This document shows, piece by piece, positions 34,801 through 43,273 of a stretch of DNA of 64,000 nt (the first letter of the stretch is position 1; each line of letters begins with the position of its first letter). Source of the DNA: Cydia pomonella (lineage: Eukaryota; Arthropoda; Insecta; Lepidoptera; Tortricidae); contig NC_084718.1 in assembly GCF_033807575.1 (NCBI RefSeq), positions 20,291,991 to 20,355,990 of the forward strand. Reading direction: 5' to 3'. The notes under the pieces were generated by a model. It was not told where the DNA came from, did no database searches, and saw only the letters and a list, made by a program, of their open reading frames with translations. A program made the position numbers and the translations under genes.

Positions 34801-37800
34801 GTATTCTCCCTCATTTGTCTGACTTCAGAGGTCTCGTATTCGCCTAGACTTTTAACCAGGCCAGTTAGGAGCAACAGGATGTACAAACACGGACCTGTTA
34901 GTATTCCCGTCTTTTTGAAATGCTCTTTGCAAGCCTCAGGTTGTGAAATTCGGACTATGGTCCTTATCGCTGGCTATTGAATTACAAAGGCTTTATATAT
35001 ATTATAGTGATATCTCCCTATGTCTCCCCATAATTCCCCAAAATAATTATAAGTCATATTTCCCCAAAATTTTACACTGTAGCGAAGCTTTGATTCAACT
35101 AATGCGTGATAAACCATCTTTAGATGCTTACGATCAACTACGTCCCGTAAATTACTAGTAACTTATGTTGATATCAAGATATAGTTGATAGCTAAGGACC
35201 AATCCGACCAAAGGAAATCTTTTGTTCTCAAAACCATGTATTTTATGTGGTACAATGTACCTACTTCAGAAGTTCGTTTATTTCTTAAGTAAGAACTTTG
35301 TTTTTTTTTATTACTAGGAATGTAGGTACAGTCAGCGTCAAATACTTCGTAGCAGTCAAAGTCTCCAAATAGTTCGGTACACCATATATTTAGTATGGTG
35401 TACCGAACTATTTGGCCACTTTGACTGCTACGAAGTATTTGACGCTGACTGTACATATCTGGTAGGTGCGTATAGATATACCTAGTCTCTTAATCTTGAT
35501 CTACACTGAATTATACTAAAAACATTATAAAAAAAACTTACCTTGTTCTGCCTTAGGTTTTTCTTACTTTTTTCAGTTGTAAGGTGTGTCTCCTCAATAC
35601 CTAAATCTAGAGTTGATAATGCCAAGGGAACATCTGCAAAAAAACATTTTATATGACTATTAAATAAAAAAATAGAAAAAAAACTCCTACGCTATATGTT
35701 AACGGCACCAATCATGGGACATTTAAGAGAACATTTTGAGTATTTTTGATATTTCACCGACACCTGTAAAATTTCTACCGCTTTACGCTTAGTTGAATGT
35801 CGTCCTTTATGTTATCTATGTATTTAATGAAAGTTACTGCAATTGGTTTCAATATTATTAACCAATTAAAACTGTGGTTTTTTGTTCCAGTCATGTGATG
35901 TATTGCGCCATTAATTTTCAAACGAACAAATATCAATGAAAAATTAAACTTAAGCAGGTCTTTGGCTCTTGTTTATGGTAAAATGTTGCCAGCGATTAAA
36001 AATTTATGGTAAATGTAAATACTTGTTCTACAGGATTTGTCTATACCATCCCATTACTGGTGCTTGTTCCATTATAGGGGTGTTTATTATATGCCAAAAA
36101 AAAAGAATTCTGAGAACCACCGCAAGGATACTCGCTTCCACCTAAAAAAAACCGGATAAGTGCGAGTCGGACTCGACCACTGAGGGTCCCGTACAATTTT
36201 TTTTTTTTTTCATTTTAACATTGTTTATTTACAATAGCAACCGAACCGAAGACGCTATTTAAATGTAATGTTCTTGTTTAAAATTCTTAAAGGAGCGATA
36301 AAATGCCCGAATCTATTAGAATTAGTCACTTTCAGTTGTCCGCACCACCCCCTACGTCCTAGATCTCTATTTTATATCAGCTTTGCCCGCAAGAATTACT
36401 CTCGGCATACTTTTTTCAGACGAGTCCCTAGTTATTATAAATATAATGTTTGTGGAGACCGGTCTGTTTAAGCTTACACGGGGTACAGGTTATGTTAAAG
36501 TATGTAACTTTACTTTTGAGTGACATTAACGTGAGACACTTCATTCGGTTCTTGTCTATTTTAATTTTTTTGTCTTTTAATTATTTATATAAGAATTCAA
36601 GCCTTGGCGACCCTCTACATCTCTAAGGATAATTTAATATATATTTTTATATTTTATCTCTGACACTTAGAGACTTATACATCTCTAAAGAATTTTAGTA
36701 TTTTATGGTTTTATTTTTTTATCATAGTTTTTTTTGTGTAATTTGACATTTAGAGACAGTATACATCTCTAATAAAGTATTTATTATTTCATAGATTCGA
36801 TATTTGTAATTGTTTTTTTATTTTATTTATTATTTGTAAAAATGGACATGTAAAAGTGCCCCTGTGGCCTGTTTGCTGAATAAATGTTTGATATTTGATA
36901 TTTGATATAAATAAATATTATAGGACATTATTACACAAATTGACTAAGTCCCACAGTAAGCTCAATAAGGCTTGTGTTGAGAGTACTTAGACAACGATAT
37001 ATATAATATATAAATATTTATAAATACTTAAATACATAGAAAACACCCATGACTCAGGAACAAATATCCATGCTCATCACACGAATAAATGCCCTTACCA
37101 AGATTTGAACCCGGGACCGTCAGCTTCGTAGGTAGGGTCACTACCCACTCGGCCAAAACCGGTCGTCAAGATTCATTTCATTATAATAAGTACCTACTTG
37201 ATATTGATCCTTTTCACACTTCATTGTCTAGTCTCAAAATGATACTTAAACGTAAATAATTTTAGTTCAAGTATTTCAAATAATTAAATATAATACAATG
37301 TATAAATGTAACTTTCCGGTTGTCATAATAACTACCGGATATTAGTAATAAAAAAAAATACAACCTATCCGATAATTAATGAAACAGACATAGTAGTAAT
37401 AAATAACTATACAATAACGAACAATGAAAACGGTCCACTCTAATTGCCATACAAAGAGAACCAGCTGCAATGTCCCTGAGTGGACATTAATATGTCGAAA
37501 TGTATTGTTATAATAAGTAGTAACTAAAGGAGTTAACGTTTAACTAACATATATTTTTAGACTTTTTTTTTATGTCAAGTTTTCGAAAAAATTATATTAT
37601 GACATCACTGTCGACTGCAATACACCCTAGTTTCCTTTTTGGGTCATAAGGTCATATGGCAGTCGCTTCCGCAAAAACTAGTGCCTTCCCCAAGCGGACC
37701 GCAAGCTCTCATAAGCCCTGGAAAATAACCAGGACAACGCGAGGAAGATGATGATGATGTCTGAACAAACCCTCAAAATTTCTTGATTTTCAATTTATTT

Positions 37801-37860
37801 TTATGAGGTAATAAAAATAAAATTAAACTTACAAATAAGGAGTAAGATGATCATGTTCAT
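22853..37860 (-). CDS. gene A: secreted protein of unknown family, paralogue of gene B
   Basis: Exons on the - strand, 5' to 3': 37833-37860, 35542-35633, 29094-29201, 27851-27984, 26348-26447, 22853-23494. Each has a GT donor (GTAAGT, GTAAGT, GTAATA, GTCTCA, GTTCGT) and an AG acceptor. The phases 1, 0, 0, 2, 0 fit and give 367 aa. The N-terminus MNMIILLLIYVPLALS is a short signal peptide (inference: secreted). Exon 3 ends ALMEQSMYATQ; exon 4 holds PQYRMAFIFLQMEQ; exon 5 RLQFYWQLVKRNIDITYL; exon 6 starts IDYIRERVP. These match gene B at MMMQSLYSAQ, PYRMAFIFLKLDQ, RLQLYAQLVRRNVDVTYL and VDYIMERVP, with the same phases. The exon for B's ~39 residues before ERLWPLGP was not found here, where a LINE sits. 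The last exon is an Asn-rich coding minisatellite. I do not recognise the family. Weakest points: the GTCTCA donor and the missing exon. Confidence 0.7.
22929..23345 (-). repeat. 39/42-bp coding minisatellite in gene A last exon
   Basis: Ten units of 42 bp (two of 39 bp), each with CATCTTCCGATTGTTGTTGT on the + strand. In the gene A frame each encodes a 13-14-residue unit like RKMGGPTTNSNNNN. All unit lengths are multiples of three and the frame is open throughout. A second frame reads SEDGQSDNKLQQQQ-like units but is broken by two CAA-to-TAA changes. Confidence 0.92.
23860..24072 (+). mobile_element. LINE 3' end with (AATG)n tail
   Basis: GTAAACAGCGAAAGCTATAA, AATAGACTGATGTTATATTATG and GGAATAAATGAATGAATT. 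The same order in reverse occurs at 59640-59815. Located in the last intron of gene A. Confidence 0.6.
24355..24600 (-). other. unidentified coding-like fragment
   Basis: - strand frame with balanced composition: HYDLPDFTIGRRHMYYRSMW, then RRPADFLVG, EINTVQELSYVYNKRRVF and a stop near 24358. It shares a DLxDxxIGxRH core with a + strand frame at 26175-26280. No clear splice sites join it to gene A. It may be a remnant of an unrecognised mobile-element protein. Confidence 0.4.
24680..25975 (-). pseudogene. LINE: RT C-terminal half plus 3' UTR
   Basis: On the - strand: GPLLFLLFIDDLP, then TVLFADDTAVLV, the RT catalytic F-A-D-D motif, followed (after a nested MITE) by FLGLTLDCHGSW, SSILRYGLLHWGNS and a C-terminal domain KNMPYNINDSFNID-like ending in TAA at 24872. 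Several frameshifts separate these blocks. The 3' UTR ends AATAAATGATATCTAATCTT near 24680. Jockey-like layout, 5'-truncated, inside the last intron of gene A. Confidence 0.85.
25590..25760. mobile_element. GC-rich MITE nested in LINE RT
   Basis: Interrupts the RT frame between the FADD block and FLGLTLD. Inverted ends share CGGCTTACGTGAGCGAATAA and CTCGCGA (left from 25594; right arm ends 25755), with GCGGCGCGG/CGCGCCGC further inside. GC-rich compared with the host LINE, so clearly a later insertion. Confidence 0.85.
26105..26285 (+). other. unidentified coding-like fragment with IGHRH motif
   Basis: + strand frame MPRNFHDLSDLIIGHRHRQ, continuing through SFKVCDHTLKKNYVIK to a TAA, opposite in strand to gene A. 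It resembles the - strand fragment at 24355-24600 over DLxDxxIGxRH. Family unknown; probably an element-derived remnant. Confidence 0.35.
26478..26697 (+). mobile_element. non-autonomous 'CGAGTCGGACTCGC' element
   Basis: Complete form of the repeat nested in the 4688 SINE. Starts AAAAAAACCGGGCAAG, with GAGTCGGACTCGCCC, GAGGGTTCCGTAC, GCGGCAACAGAAATACATCA, GACAGACGGACGGACG, and ends GGGTACGGAACCCTAAAAA. Begins ~30 bp upstream of gene A exon 5 (- strand sense), so it abuts the intron's branch region. Confidence 0.8.
26777..27545 (-). repeat. ~90-bp satellite derived from a gene A exon end
   Basis: Eight units, types A-B-B-C-A-B-C-D. A units are ~117 bp and the others ~90 bp. Every unit carries on the - strand the donor-like GAACGCAG|GT(A/G)AG or close variant. 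Type A reads TCYLEVIFQKMEQ..RAIIKTIERR before its donor, homologous by eye to the 3' end of gene A exon 27851-27984 (PQYRMAFIFLQMEQ..RSILKMIHYR). A and B units also have an acceptor-like TTTCAG or TCTATAG upstream. The array lies in the intron right after that exon. Whether any unit is spliced in is unknown. Confidence 0.85.
28078..28990 (-). pseudogene. LINE: RT C-terminus plus 3' UTR
   Basis: On the - strand: DISSGVQFRSHLEGKAALS, interrupted by a MITE, then KKLGVLKRGDTLL, PFDSVQRRAVRIVDDSKLT, SLRRDYASLCVFYR, FYHRTARRR, NFLPRTLRLWNELPAEVFPR and FFKNRVYRFLKG. It runs straight into the TAGGGTCGGCAACGC 3' UTR and a T8 (poly-A) end at 28078. This copy shows which LINE the many short copies of that 3' end come from. 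Frameshifts present. Confidence 0.88.
28684..28896. mobile_element. hAT-type MITE with 8-bp TSD, nested in LINE
   Basis: 213 bp, ends CAAGGCTCGGAACCAGTTTA and the complement of CAGGGCTCGGAACCGGTTTA. Flanked by GATAGCGC at 28676-28683 and 28897-28904. Same family as 5687-5890 (shared CATACAAAAAATACCG, TTCGTTCTTTG). It splits the RT frame. Confidence 0.92.
29215..29425. mobile_element. fragment of the TTAA-flanked MITE family
   Basis: Reverse match to the right part of 3410-3780: CGAAATAACGGTACTTTTCT, GAGAAAACAGTTTCC, CTTAACAAATG, GATCGCTTCAGCATAATAT, TTTTGCAAATTTTGAA. Lies immediately upstream of gene A exon 3 (- strand sense). Confidence 0.6.
29487..29858. mobile_element. foldback MITE
   Basis: Arms of ~70 bp: CTAATCCGCGAAGAGATAAC...GCTAACCCGTTATACTTACTTGC at the left, its inverse at 29785-29858. 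A second nested inversion (CAACCCAACACCAAAAGTAC) surrounds a centre with GAGAATGCCTCGTAGAGAGG and CGAAACACGTGTCGAG. Non-coding. Confidence 0.8.
30125..30300 (+). pseudogene. non-LTR RT C-terminal fragment
   Basis: + strand frame NDAFRMLLGLPHCCSAPGMF, AAERTDDFYAIRRKQWRLC. This matches the NxAFRxLLGLPRxCSAxxMF block of lepidopteran non-LTR elements. Sits in a gene A intron on the opposite strand, inserted within a foldback-family region. Confidence 0.75.
30384..30858. mobile_element. TA-flanked MITE (Tc1/mariner-type), copy 2
   Basis: Near-identical to 20805-21276, with TA at 30382-30383 and 30859-30860 and ends GGGTTGT..CCA/TGGAAACAACCC. Differences are scattered substitutions and a few small indels. 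Confidence 0.85.
30880..31295 (+). mobile_element. single arm of the 53767 foldback family
   Basis: Shares GTGGCTGAATGCCGAATAGG, TGTCACCGTATTTAAGAATT, AACTCCGGGGGTAAGAATATTGC and CTCGTTGCACA(A/G)TGTACTAT with the right arm of 53767-54656. 29930-30120 carries the centre part of the same family (CATGCAGGTGTACTGAAGGAC). Confidence 0.7.
31296..31545. mobile_element. two adjacent small TIR elements
   Basis: 31296-31387 has ends TACAGTACATATGG/CCATATGTACTGTA. 31383-31545 has ends TGTAAAACGTTGTACGATAC and the complement of TGTAAAACAATAGTACATTA, with GTGCGAA/TTCGCAC inside. The second is a repeat type widespread in Lepidoptera (general knowledge). Confidence 0.7.
31546..32454. other. gene A intron, nothing firmly identified
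   Basis: - strand frames around 31760-31990 look partly coding (SPHQLVKAVLIVQRLMRKL) but have no consistent acceptor/donor pair in the phase needed for gene A. AT-rich elsewhere. Confidence 0.35.
32455..33401. mobile_element. 947-bp palindromic element with 362-bp arms
   Basis: The left arm 32455-32816 starts TTGGGTTAGTATCACGGGG. The right arm 33040-33401 is its reverse complement; I found no mismatch over 362 bp by eye. The 223-bp spacer contains a direct copy of the inner ~78 bp of the right arm (32821-32900). The outer ~200 bp of each arm are built from about ten short modules ending CTCGTCTA or TTGGTCTA/CTGGTCTA spaced ~14-16 bp. The flanks repeat ATCGTTGGG on both sides (32451-32459 and 33401-33409), overlapping the terminus, so the true duplication length is ambiguous. 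No ORF. Possible MITE, foldback or recent inverted duplication. Confidence 0.9.
33402..34085. other. gene A intron, no feature recognised
   Basis: AT-rich. The + strand ORF 33647-33853 shows no motif. 33760-33850 is somewhat GC-richer. Confidence 0.35.
34086..34140. mobile_element. half copy of the GTACAGTCAGCGTC hairpin
   Basis: TACCGAACTATTTGGCCACT to TTTGACGCTGATTGTACA, equal to the right arm of 35326-35454. Confidence 0.75.
34420..34570 (+). pseudogene. LINE C-terminal coding fragment
   Basis: + strand VEADLRRLNANSWQETVLDR followed by DRWQA, the GRPxxRWxDxVExDLRxL...W..A.DRxRW signature at the C-terminus of RTE/CR1-like elements. Confidence 0.7.
34608..34960 (-). pseudogene. LINE RT C-terminal fragment
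   Basis: - strand frame with SEVRQMRENTRRKFLHCKLQ, then VQLYNKHPGEWKNI and RALLLRGCFYSIEEN before a stop at ~34608. Typical Jockey-like C-terminal domain (LYNKLP..., LLxxCFYSIEEF). Confidence 0.82.
35326..35454. mobile_element. 129-bp near-perfect hairpin MITE
   Basis: GTACAGTCAGCGTCAAATAC reads into its own reverse complement across a ~15-bp loop, with two mismatches in ~60-bp arms. TA dinucleotides at both ends suggest mariner-type insertion. Lies 88 bp downstream of the gene A exon 2 donor. Confidence 0.9.
35690..36090. repeat. dispersed ~400-bp repeat shared with 10810-11230
   Basis: Inverse of the core of the TTAA element: AACGGCACCAATCATGGGAC, TGTAAAATTTCTACCGCTTTA, AACCAATTAAAAC and CCATCCCATTACTGGTGC. 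Here it lacks the TTAA element's outer ends, so it may be an independent element that inserted there. Confidence 0.7.
36140..36205 (+). mobile_element. left end of the 'CGAGTCGGACTCG' element
   Basis: AAAAAAACCGGATAAGTGCG, AGTCGGACTCGACC and GGGTCCCGTAC, truncated at a T14 run. Confidence 0.65.
36240..36905 (+). pseudogene. LINE C-terminus plus complete 3' UTR
   Basis: The frame encodes FLFKILKGAIKCPNLLELV, PHHPLRPRSLFYISFARKNY and FFRRVPSYYKYN, the C-terminal domain of a CR1/Jockey-like LINE. Then comes the 3' UTR with three GAGAC..ACATCTC motifs, GGACATGTAAAAGTGCCCCTG, GCTGAATAAATG and a (TTTGATA)n tail. This links the UTR copies at 7851, 17920 and 38035 to a protein. Confidence 0.82.
36906..37168 (-). 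mobile_element. tRNA-derived SINE, family 2
   Basis: Longest family 2 copy: the - strand head GACGACCGGTTTTGGCCGAG (A-box side), B box GGTTCAAATC, then ATTCGTGTGATGAGCATGG, ATGGGTGTTTTCTATG and the ACACAAGCC..ACTTAGTCAATTTGTG tail. Inserted right behind the LINE tail. Confidence 0.8.
37660..37765 (+). mobile_element. SINE family 1 tail
   Basis: AAAACTAGTGCCTTCCCCAAGC, CGGACCGCAAGCTCTCATAAG, CCAGGACAACGCGAGGAAGA and (TGA)n. Located ~70 bp from the gene A first exon donor. Confidence 0.7.
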
Positions 37861-38034
37861 GTTGAAACTCTATAAAACTGCAAGAAACCGCTTAAACAGC
37901 TAATATTAAATCCAATCAATGTAATTTTCAGCAGGATGTAGTTATCAATGTACACTTACTGAAATAGCTAATAAAATACCTTTATCACTAAACTCGTGTT
38001 GAAAATATTATAATATACAATTTGACAAGCAAAT

Positions 38035-38255
38035 AGGCCACGGGGCACTTATACAGGTCAAATTTTACAACCATAAAAAGAACAAAATACAATTACAAAT
38101 ATGGAGTCAATAAAATATTAGATACTTTATTAGAGATGTATACAGTCTCTAAATGTCGAATTACACAAAAAAAACTACGTTAAAAAAACTAAAATTCTAA
38201 AAATCTTTAGAGATGTTAAAATCTCTAAGTGTCAGAGATAAAATATAATATAAAA
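38035..38255 (-). mobile_element. LINE 3' UTR, 'GAGAC..ACATCTC' family, reverse
   Basis: Complement of the 36500-36880 UTR: AGGCCACGGGGCACTT, TTAGAGATGTATACAGTCTC, AATCTTTAGAGATG and CTAAGTGTCAGAGATA. Confidence 0.75.
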
Positions 38256-38261
38256 TAAAAC

Positions 38262-39388
38262 CGTGTGTCGGGCCATGCTCAGAGTAGGGTTCCGTAGTTA
38301 CTCTTCCGTCACAATAAGCTAACCTGGAGCTTAAGTATAGTAGATATATATAGTATAGAGTTTCTATTCCTATTTATATAGATTGTTAACCAAGGGATGA
38401 AACGGTACCTTTCACCTGAGTTAAACAAATAGGCTGCATAATCAGCACCTAATTAAAGTTACAGACTTACTTGCAATCGGAGACTTTGCATGTCGAAAGA
38501 TAAATATCGCATAGCGAAAAACATTTAGATTGCTATATAGATGAATTAAACACATATTTTAGCAAACTGCAGTAATTTTAAAATGATTTGGTTCATTAAA
38601 GCATGAAAAAGTAAAGCATAACAATAAGTCCTAGACATAATGCATCGTACATGAGTGCAATAAACGAATATGAATATAAAATTAGCAGGATTGCCTCTTA
38701 CTTTTTACTCTTTCGTTCTAAAACTGCCTGTAGTCAACGGCTTTACTCATACAGCCAATGAAACTGTTATAGACAAATTAAATAAAAATGGAATGAGTAA
38801 AATAAGCAAATTTTTATCTTAAATTTTAGCTTATTTACATGAATAATGCCAAATAACTTTAACAGCCCATTTAATGTCGTAATAACCTTTAACTGTGGAT
38901 GTACGTCTTTTTACTATGAAGGGGAAACTTTTTTCGATAACTCAAAAACAACTAAGCTGATCATGTCCGCTATAGTTTTCATTTAATGTTTTTCTTAAGC
39001 TCTACTTCCACGATTTTTTTCATATTTTTTGGATCTATGGTTCTAAAGTTAGAGGGAGGGGACACATTTTTTTTTCTTTCGGAGCGAGTATCTCCGAATA
39101 TATTCACTTTATCAAAAATGTTTGTTGAAGATCTATTCATTTTGAAAGACCTTTCCAACGATACCCCACATTGTAGGGTTGAAGCAAAAAAAAATTCACG
39201 CCCACTTTACGTGTACGGGAGGTACCCTAAAAAAAAAAATTTTTAGATTTTATTACACGACTTTGTTAGCTTTATTGATTTACTAACGACCACGGAGCTA
39301 AGCTTCGGACAGACAGACAGACAGATAGACGGACATGGCGAAACTATAAGGGTTCCTAGGTTCCTAGTTGACTACGGAACCCTAAAAA
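38262..39388 (+). mobile_element. large non-autonomous element, GGTTCCGTAGT ends
   Basis: Starts CCGTGTGTCGGGCCATGCTC, AGGGTTCCGTAGTTACTC. Ends CGAAACTATAAGGGTTCC...GACTACGGAACCCTAAAAA. Between are blocks common in lepidopteran copies (AAACAACTAAGCTGATCATG, CCCACTTTACGTGTACGGGAGG, GACAGACAGACAGA). The segment 38430-38890 does not match what I remember of other copies and may be a further insertion. No ORF of note. Related ends appear at 49766-50187 and 51180-51300. Confidence 0.7.
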
Positions 39389-39829
39389 CGATCAAACAAT
39401 CGCTTGAGACAAAACTGCATACTTACTGCATTTACTCAGTCTACAATTACAAGTTCGAAAATATTATAAATTTGAAAAAGCTTTATCTCGGAAACTATTA
39501 GATATACAGAGACAATTCTAGTTTCGTATCATAGGAAATTTAGTCTACTTTATTTAGCCCGAGGAGGTACTATTAAAACCTAGTCCTTTAGGGTGTTATT
39601 TTGAAAAGATATAGACGGCGGGATATAGACGTTTTTAATAGCAACATCACAACTATAAGACGGATTCTAACAGACAAATTACTTGAGTGAGCGAGTCGAA
39701 TGTGTTGGTATATTATTGTATCGATTAACGTATTAAGTTTACTAATAAGTTTTGATTTCTTTGTTTAGTATATAATATAATAAGTATTAATATTTAAAAA
39801 TATTAGTGGTAACGTTGTAAAAAAAAAAA

Positions 39830-39978
39830 TCTAGTGCTAACCACCAATTATCTGTTAACCTGTTGCTACAGGTGGGAACCTATAATTGGCTCTTTGTTAT
39901 TTATATATATAACTATTGTACAATTTATAGCTGTTGGTTCTCCGAACAATAAATAAATAAATAAATAAATAAAAGATT
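39830..39978 (+). mobile_element. LINE 3' end with (AAAT)n tail
   Basis: GGGAACCTATAATTGGCTCT, TTGGTTCTCCGAACAATAAATAAATAAATA; a similar end is at 57640-57765 (AATTGGCTCTGTATTTCTATTAT). Confidence 0.6.
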
Positions 39979-40429
39979 TATCTCAAACAATATATTTCTT
40001 AGTGCCTATGCTAACACCCGTTTAAATATTCTCCCGTATTCAATTTACAATTTTACACACTGTATTTTACCAAAAATACTTACGCGTAATCCTACGTTCA
40101 GCCAATATCAAAGACAATTTCTAAACTCCTTTAGATGTTATTAGGTAATTAATAATATCCTGTCACATCGCAATTAAGGCCCGAAACTATCCTCTGAACT
40201 GTCATACCTCCGTCAAACCTCCTCGAGCTGTCAGGGATGGTTCCAGCATTCCTCATACAGGTCATTAATTATTGATGTGAGATATTGGACGACAATAATA
40301 GGGTACCCGGAAAACCATGGCCTTACGAGCGCTCAGTTTGAGAGGCCGTGGGCATAGGACGATCTTAAATTGGACATCTGGGGCATTACCCATCGTACGG
40401 ATATGATATTCGTCTTTAAGTGTTTTTTT

Positions 40430-40565
40430 TTTTAAATGCCACTTATAATAAATTTAAAAGTGGACTCTCAGTACTTTTGCCACTTTTAAATTTATTCTAA
40501 GCTTAATAGCATCATTCGAAGACGTTTTTGCTTGTTAAAATTTAATTTAAAATGCTACTTTCATA
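40430..40565. mobile_element. deleted copy of the tRNA-like foldback
   Basis: ATAAATTTAAAAGTGGA, then CACTTTTAAATTTATTCTAAGC, TTAATAGCATCATTCGAAGACG and TTTTTGCTTGTTAAAATTTAA, matching the outer parts of 57820-58255 without the tRNA-like modules. Confidence 0.6.
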
Positions 40566-41140
40566 CATTTTGTATTTTTTCATAAATTTTGCGTTATATC
40601 TACTCAAAACCATGAGCTCTTTCGATCGTAATGGAAGAAACAAATGTCTCAGAGTTTTTTCCTATTGCGTTACCATTTCCCCATATACTTTGTATGACGG
40701 AAAGAAAAAGGAAATTTTGGGACATTTTTTTTCTATAAGGATGAAAAATACTCGCCATTCTGCCTAGAAATAACACAAAAAAGATCATACAAAAATGGCA
40801 AAAAAGGAAACGCTCATTTGTCTACGTGACAGCATGATAACGATAGTTTCTGTCTCTTCCAATTCTTCTCTGTCGTTTCACAGAATACACCTGTAAAAGA
40901 ATTTTACATCATGCTAAATAGTCGATATTCGCTTTACCAGAAGTATTCTAAATATAGCGTCACGTAACAACATGTAAACACTAACTGCCAACAAGACTAA
41001 TAATTATATAGTTAGTTAAGGCTAAACTTAGTTAACATAATCTCCAAATATAGAGATTGTAACTGAGTGCAGACTGTACCTCAACAAAAACAAACGCTAA
41101 AATAAACAGTTTTTTTTTTACGTAATCGACACTATTTTGA
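40566..41140. other. intergenic, no supported gene
   Basis: Overlapping ORFs on both strands near 40552-40788 lie in a repeat-like stretch (GGAAATTTTGGGACATTTTT). No splice structure seen. Confidence 0.35.
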
Positions 41141-41345
41141 TTTTGCTCCTACTACGGGTAACTCTGTTTAAGTCTTACCTATGGCCTTATAATTTGGGGC
41201 AACACAGTAACATAACTGATGAAGAGGAAGCACAATATTACTTCATTTGGAGAATTGCCCATAGACGTTGGCATAGTACCATTTTTTTTAAATACCAGCA
41301 ACCTAATCGCGAAATTATTGGACGTCAATATTAGGTTCAGAGTAA
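41140..41345 (+). pseudogene. LINE RT sliver
   Basis: A short + strand match LFKSYLTYGLIIWGN (after one frameshift) corresponds to the RT C-terminal YGxxxWGN block; neighbouring sequence is decayed. Confidence 0.45.
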
Positions 41346-42035
41346 AATAATCTACCGGAGTTGACCATAGCAAATATAATGTTTTTTCAGCATCATCGAT
41401 TGATTAAACTCTTCGTCTACAAATAACTTATATTTTAATACTTGCTTGGACATTGAGTAAAATTGGATAAAATAAACTTCCTAGCGAGAAACTTACGTTA
41501 AATTTTGTCGTATTAGCCAAAAGTTTAAGTTAAGAATAATGCATCTATAAAATGAAAACCATATTTAATATCAAATACACAGATTGTTTGGTTATTAAAT
41601 AAAATTATCAAAAAAACGACGAAGCACTTCTAGAAAGGCTCTTGGCTCGACTTGGCGCCGGATCTCAATGCTTCATTTTTGTTTCTACCTACACAATTAT
41701 GCAGATTACCGAATCTAGTCTGTATGTGTACACACTCTTTATATTATTGTAGGCCGTTTTATACTCGACACCTGATATAATAAGGTACTATACACCAACA
41801 CGCACCTCACTTTTACATAATCCATACTACGACACTTATTATTTTATAGGCATGCTACTAACTATTTACGTATATATGTTTTTTTTGTTACATCGTTAAT
41901 CTGTTCGTGATCTGGATTCTAGCAGAATTATCAGTGTTTCACCCGAAAGAGTGGAGCGTATTACTGAGCCAGAACCCTTTTGTTTTGCTGCAACGCACAC
42001 ATCAGACATTACCTATTATTGATGCTTTTTGTTAT
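41346..42035. other. intergenic, no supported gene
   Basis: AT-rich; no repeat or exon recognised. Confidence 0.35.
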
Positions 42036-42142
42036 TTATTTAATTTTTATTTTGCTGTTGCTATTGTTTGTATTTTTTTTTTGTATAGTTGTGTGTATTG
42101 TGGCAAGCGAATAAATGGTTTATCTATCTATCTATCTAATTA
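42036..42142 (+). mobile_element. LINE 3' end with (TATC)n tail
   Basis: TTGTGTGTATTGTGGCAAGCG, AATAAATGGTTTATCTATCTATC; same AATAAA-plus-short-motif architecture as other LINE ends. Confidence 0.5.
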
Positions 42143-43270
42143 TATAATCATCAGAAAAATAGCCATGAATAAATATGACAGCGATCTGACAGATGGAGGT
42201 GAGAGCAAAGGGTCCGATAATTGGCGGTCCTCAGGGAAGACATACAGAACCCCAATCATATCAATAACATTATCACCTTCAGCTGTTATGAACCGATTTC
42301 AATATATCAAATTAAATATTTAGAAAGGATTATTCAGTAAATCCGAGGTGAAAACACATTATTTTCAATTACTGATAAATGAACAATTTTAAACTGAGTG
42401 CCCTTTCAAAACTCATACAACACACAAATAACACAAAGTTGGTAGATAAACGTTTTTTTTTTAAATACACTAGGTTAGTTAAGGATTGAACTAGGGATTG
42501 CAATCTATCGCCGTTTTCAATTAAGCTTGATTTTGCCTGGATTAAAAGGAATCCAGTTGGAGCCAGCGCGGGCCCTGCATTCACCTCGTCGTAGTTTTTA
42601 TTAAGAAATAATATTAATAATTTATCAAAATAGCGGATCTTTGGGGATTCGCGAGGTCTCCAGCTCACAGAGCCAGTAGTCGATAGATCTTAACGACAAA
42701 CTGATCATCATCAATGATGATGATGACTAAAATTTTATGCTTAGCTACATTTTTGCAGCTCACCATGGACCCGTTAGCGGCTTAAAATTGTTGTATATCA
42801 GCATTGTATCCGCATATAATGCTGATATAACTCCAATTTGGACTTAAATTACGTGGCGAAATACTATACCAATTAATTATATTAGCATTAAGTGCTACTT
42901 CAAGTGCTGAACATTGCCTGAATAACAAGGCACGTGGTTATTTTAGCTAAAAAGTAAGCAGCCAAAATCATATTGGTATAGTATAAGTGTTGTCATCTTA
43001 AATGCGTTAACTGAGCTAAAAGTAACTTATCCGGGAAATTGTGGCTGTGGTATGCAGAAACGCGTTTTTAATTAGTATTCAGTACGAGATAGGCTTTGAA
43101 GTGCAAATTGCCATTTTGCTAATTAGTAAAAAATTCCAGAAATGCAAAACTGAGGGTTACTTTATTGTAAAATGCCATACTTATTTAGGTAAATATTTAC
43201 CATATATGTGAAAATGTATAGTCTTAGTTTGCAAGAAATAAAAAGTTTTATTTTTATATAACGCAGCTGT
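42143..43270. other. intergenic between gene B stop and repeats
   Basis: Includes a (TCA/TGA) microsatellite hairpin at 42702-42728 and a GCTGATAT...ATATCAGC pair at 42790-42830. The - strand ORF 42369-42668 is unassigned. No exon signals matching genes A or B were found. Confidence 0.35.
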
Positions 43271-43273
43271 GTG

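Noticed and set aside
41907..42323. 138-codon hydrophobic + strand ORF
   Set aside because: Crosses a LINE 3' end with its AATAAA and (TATC)n tail; no start context or splice structure.
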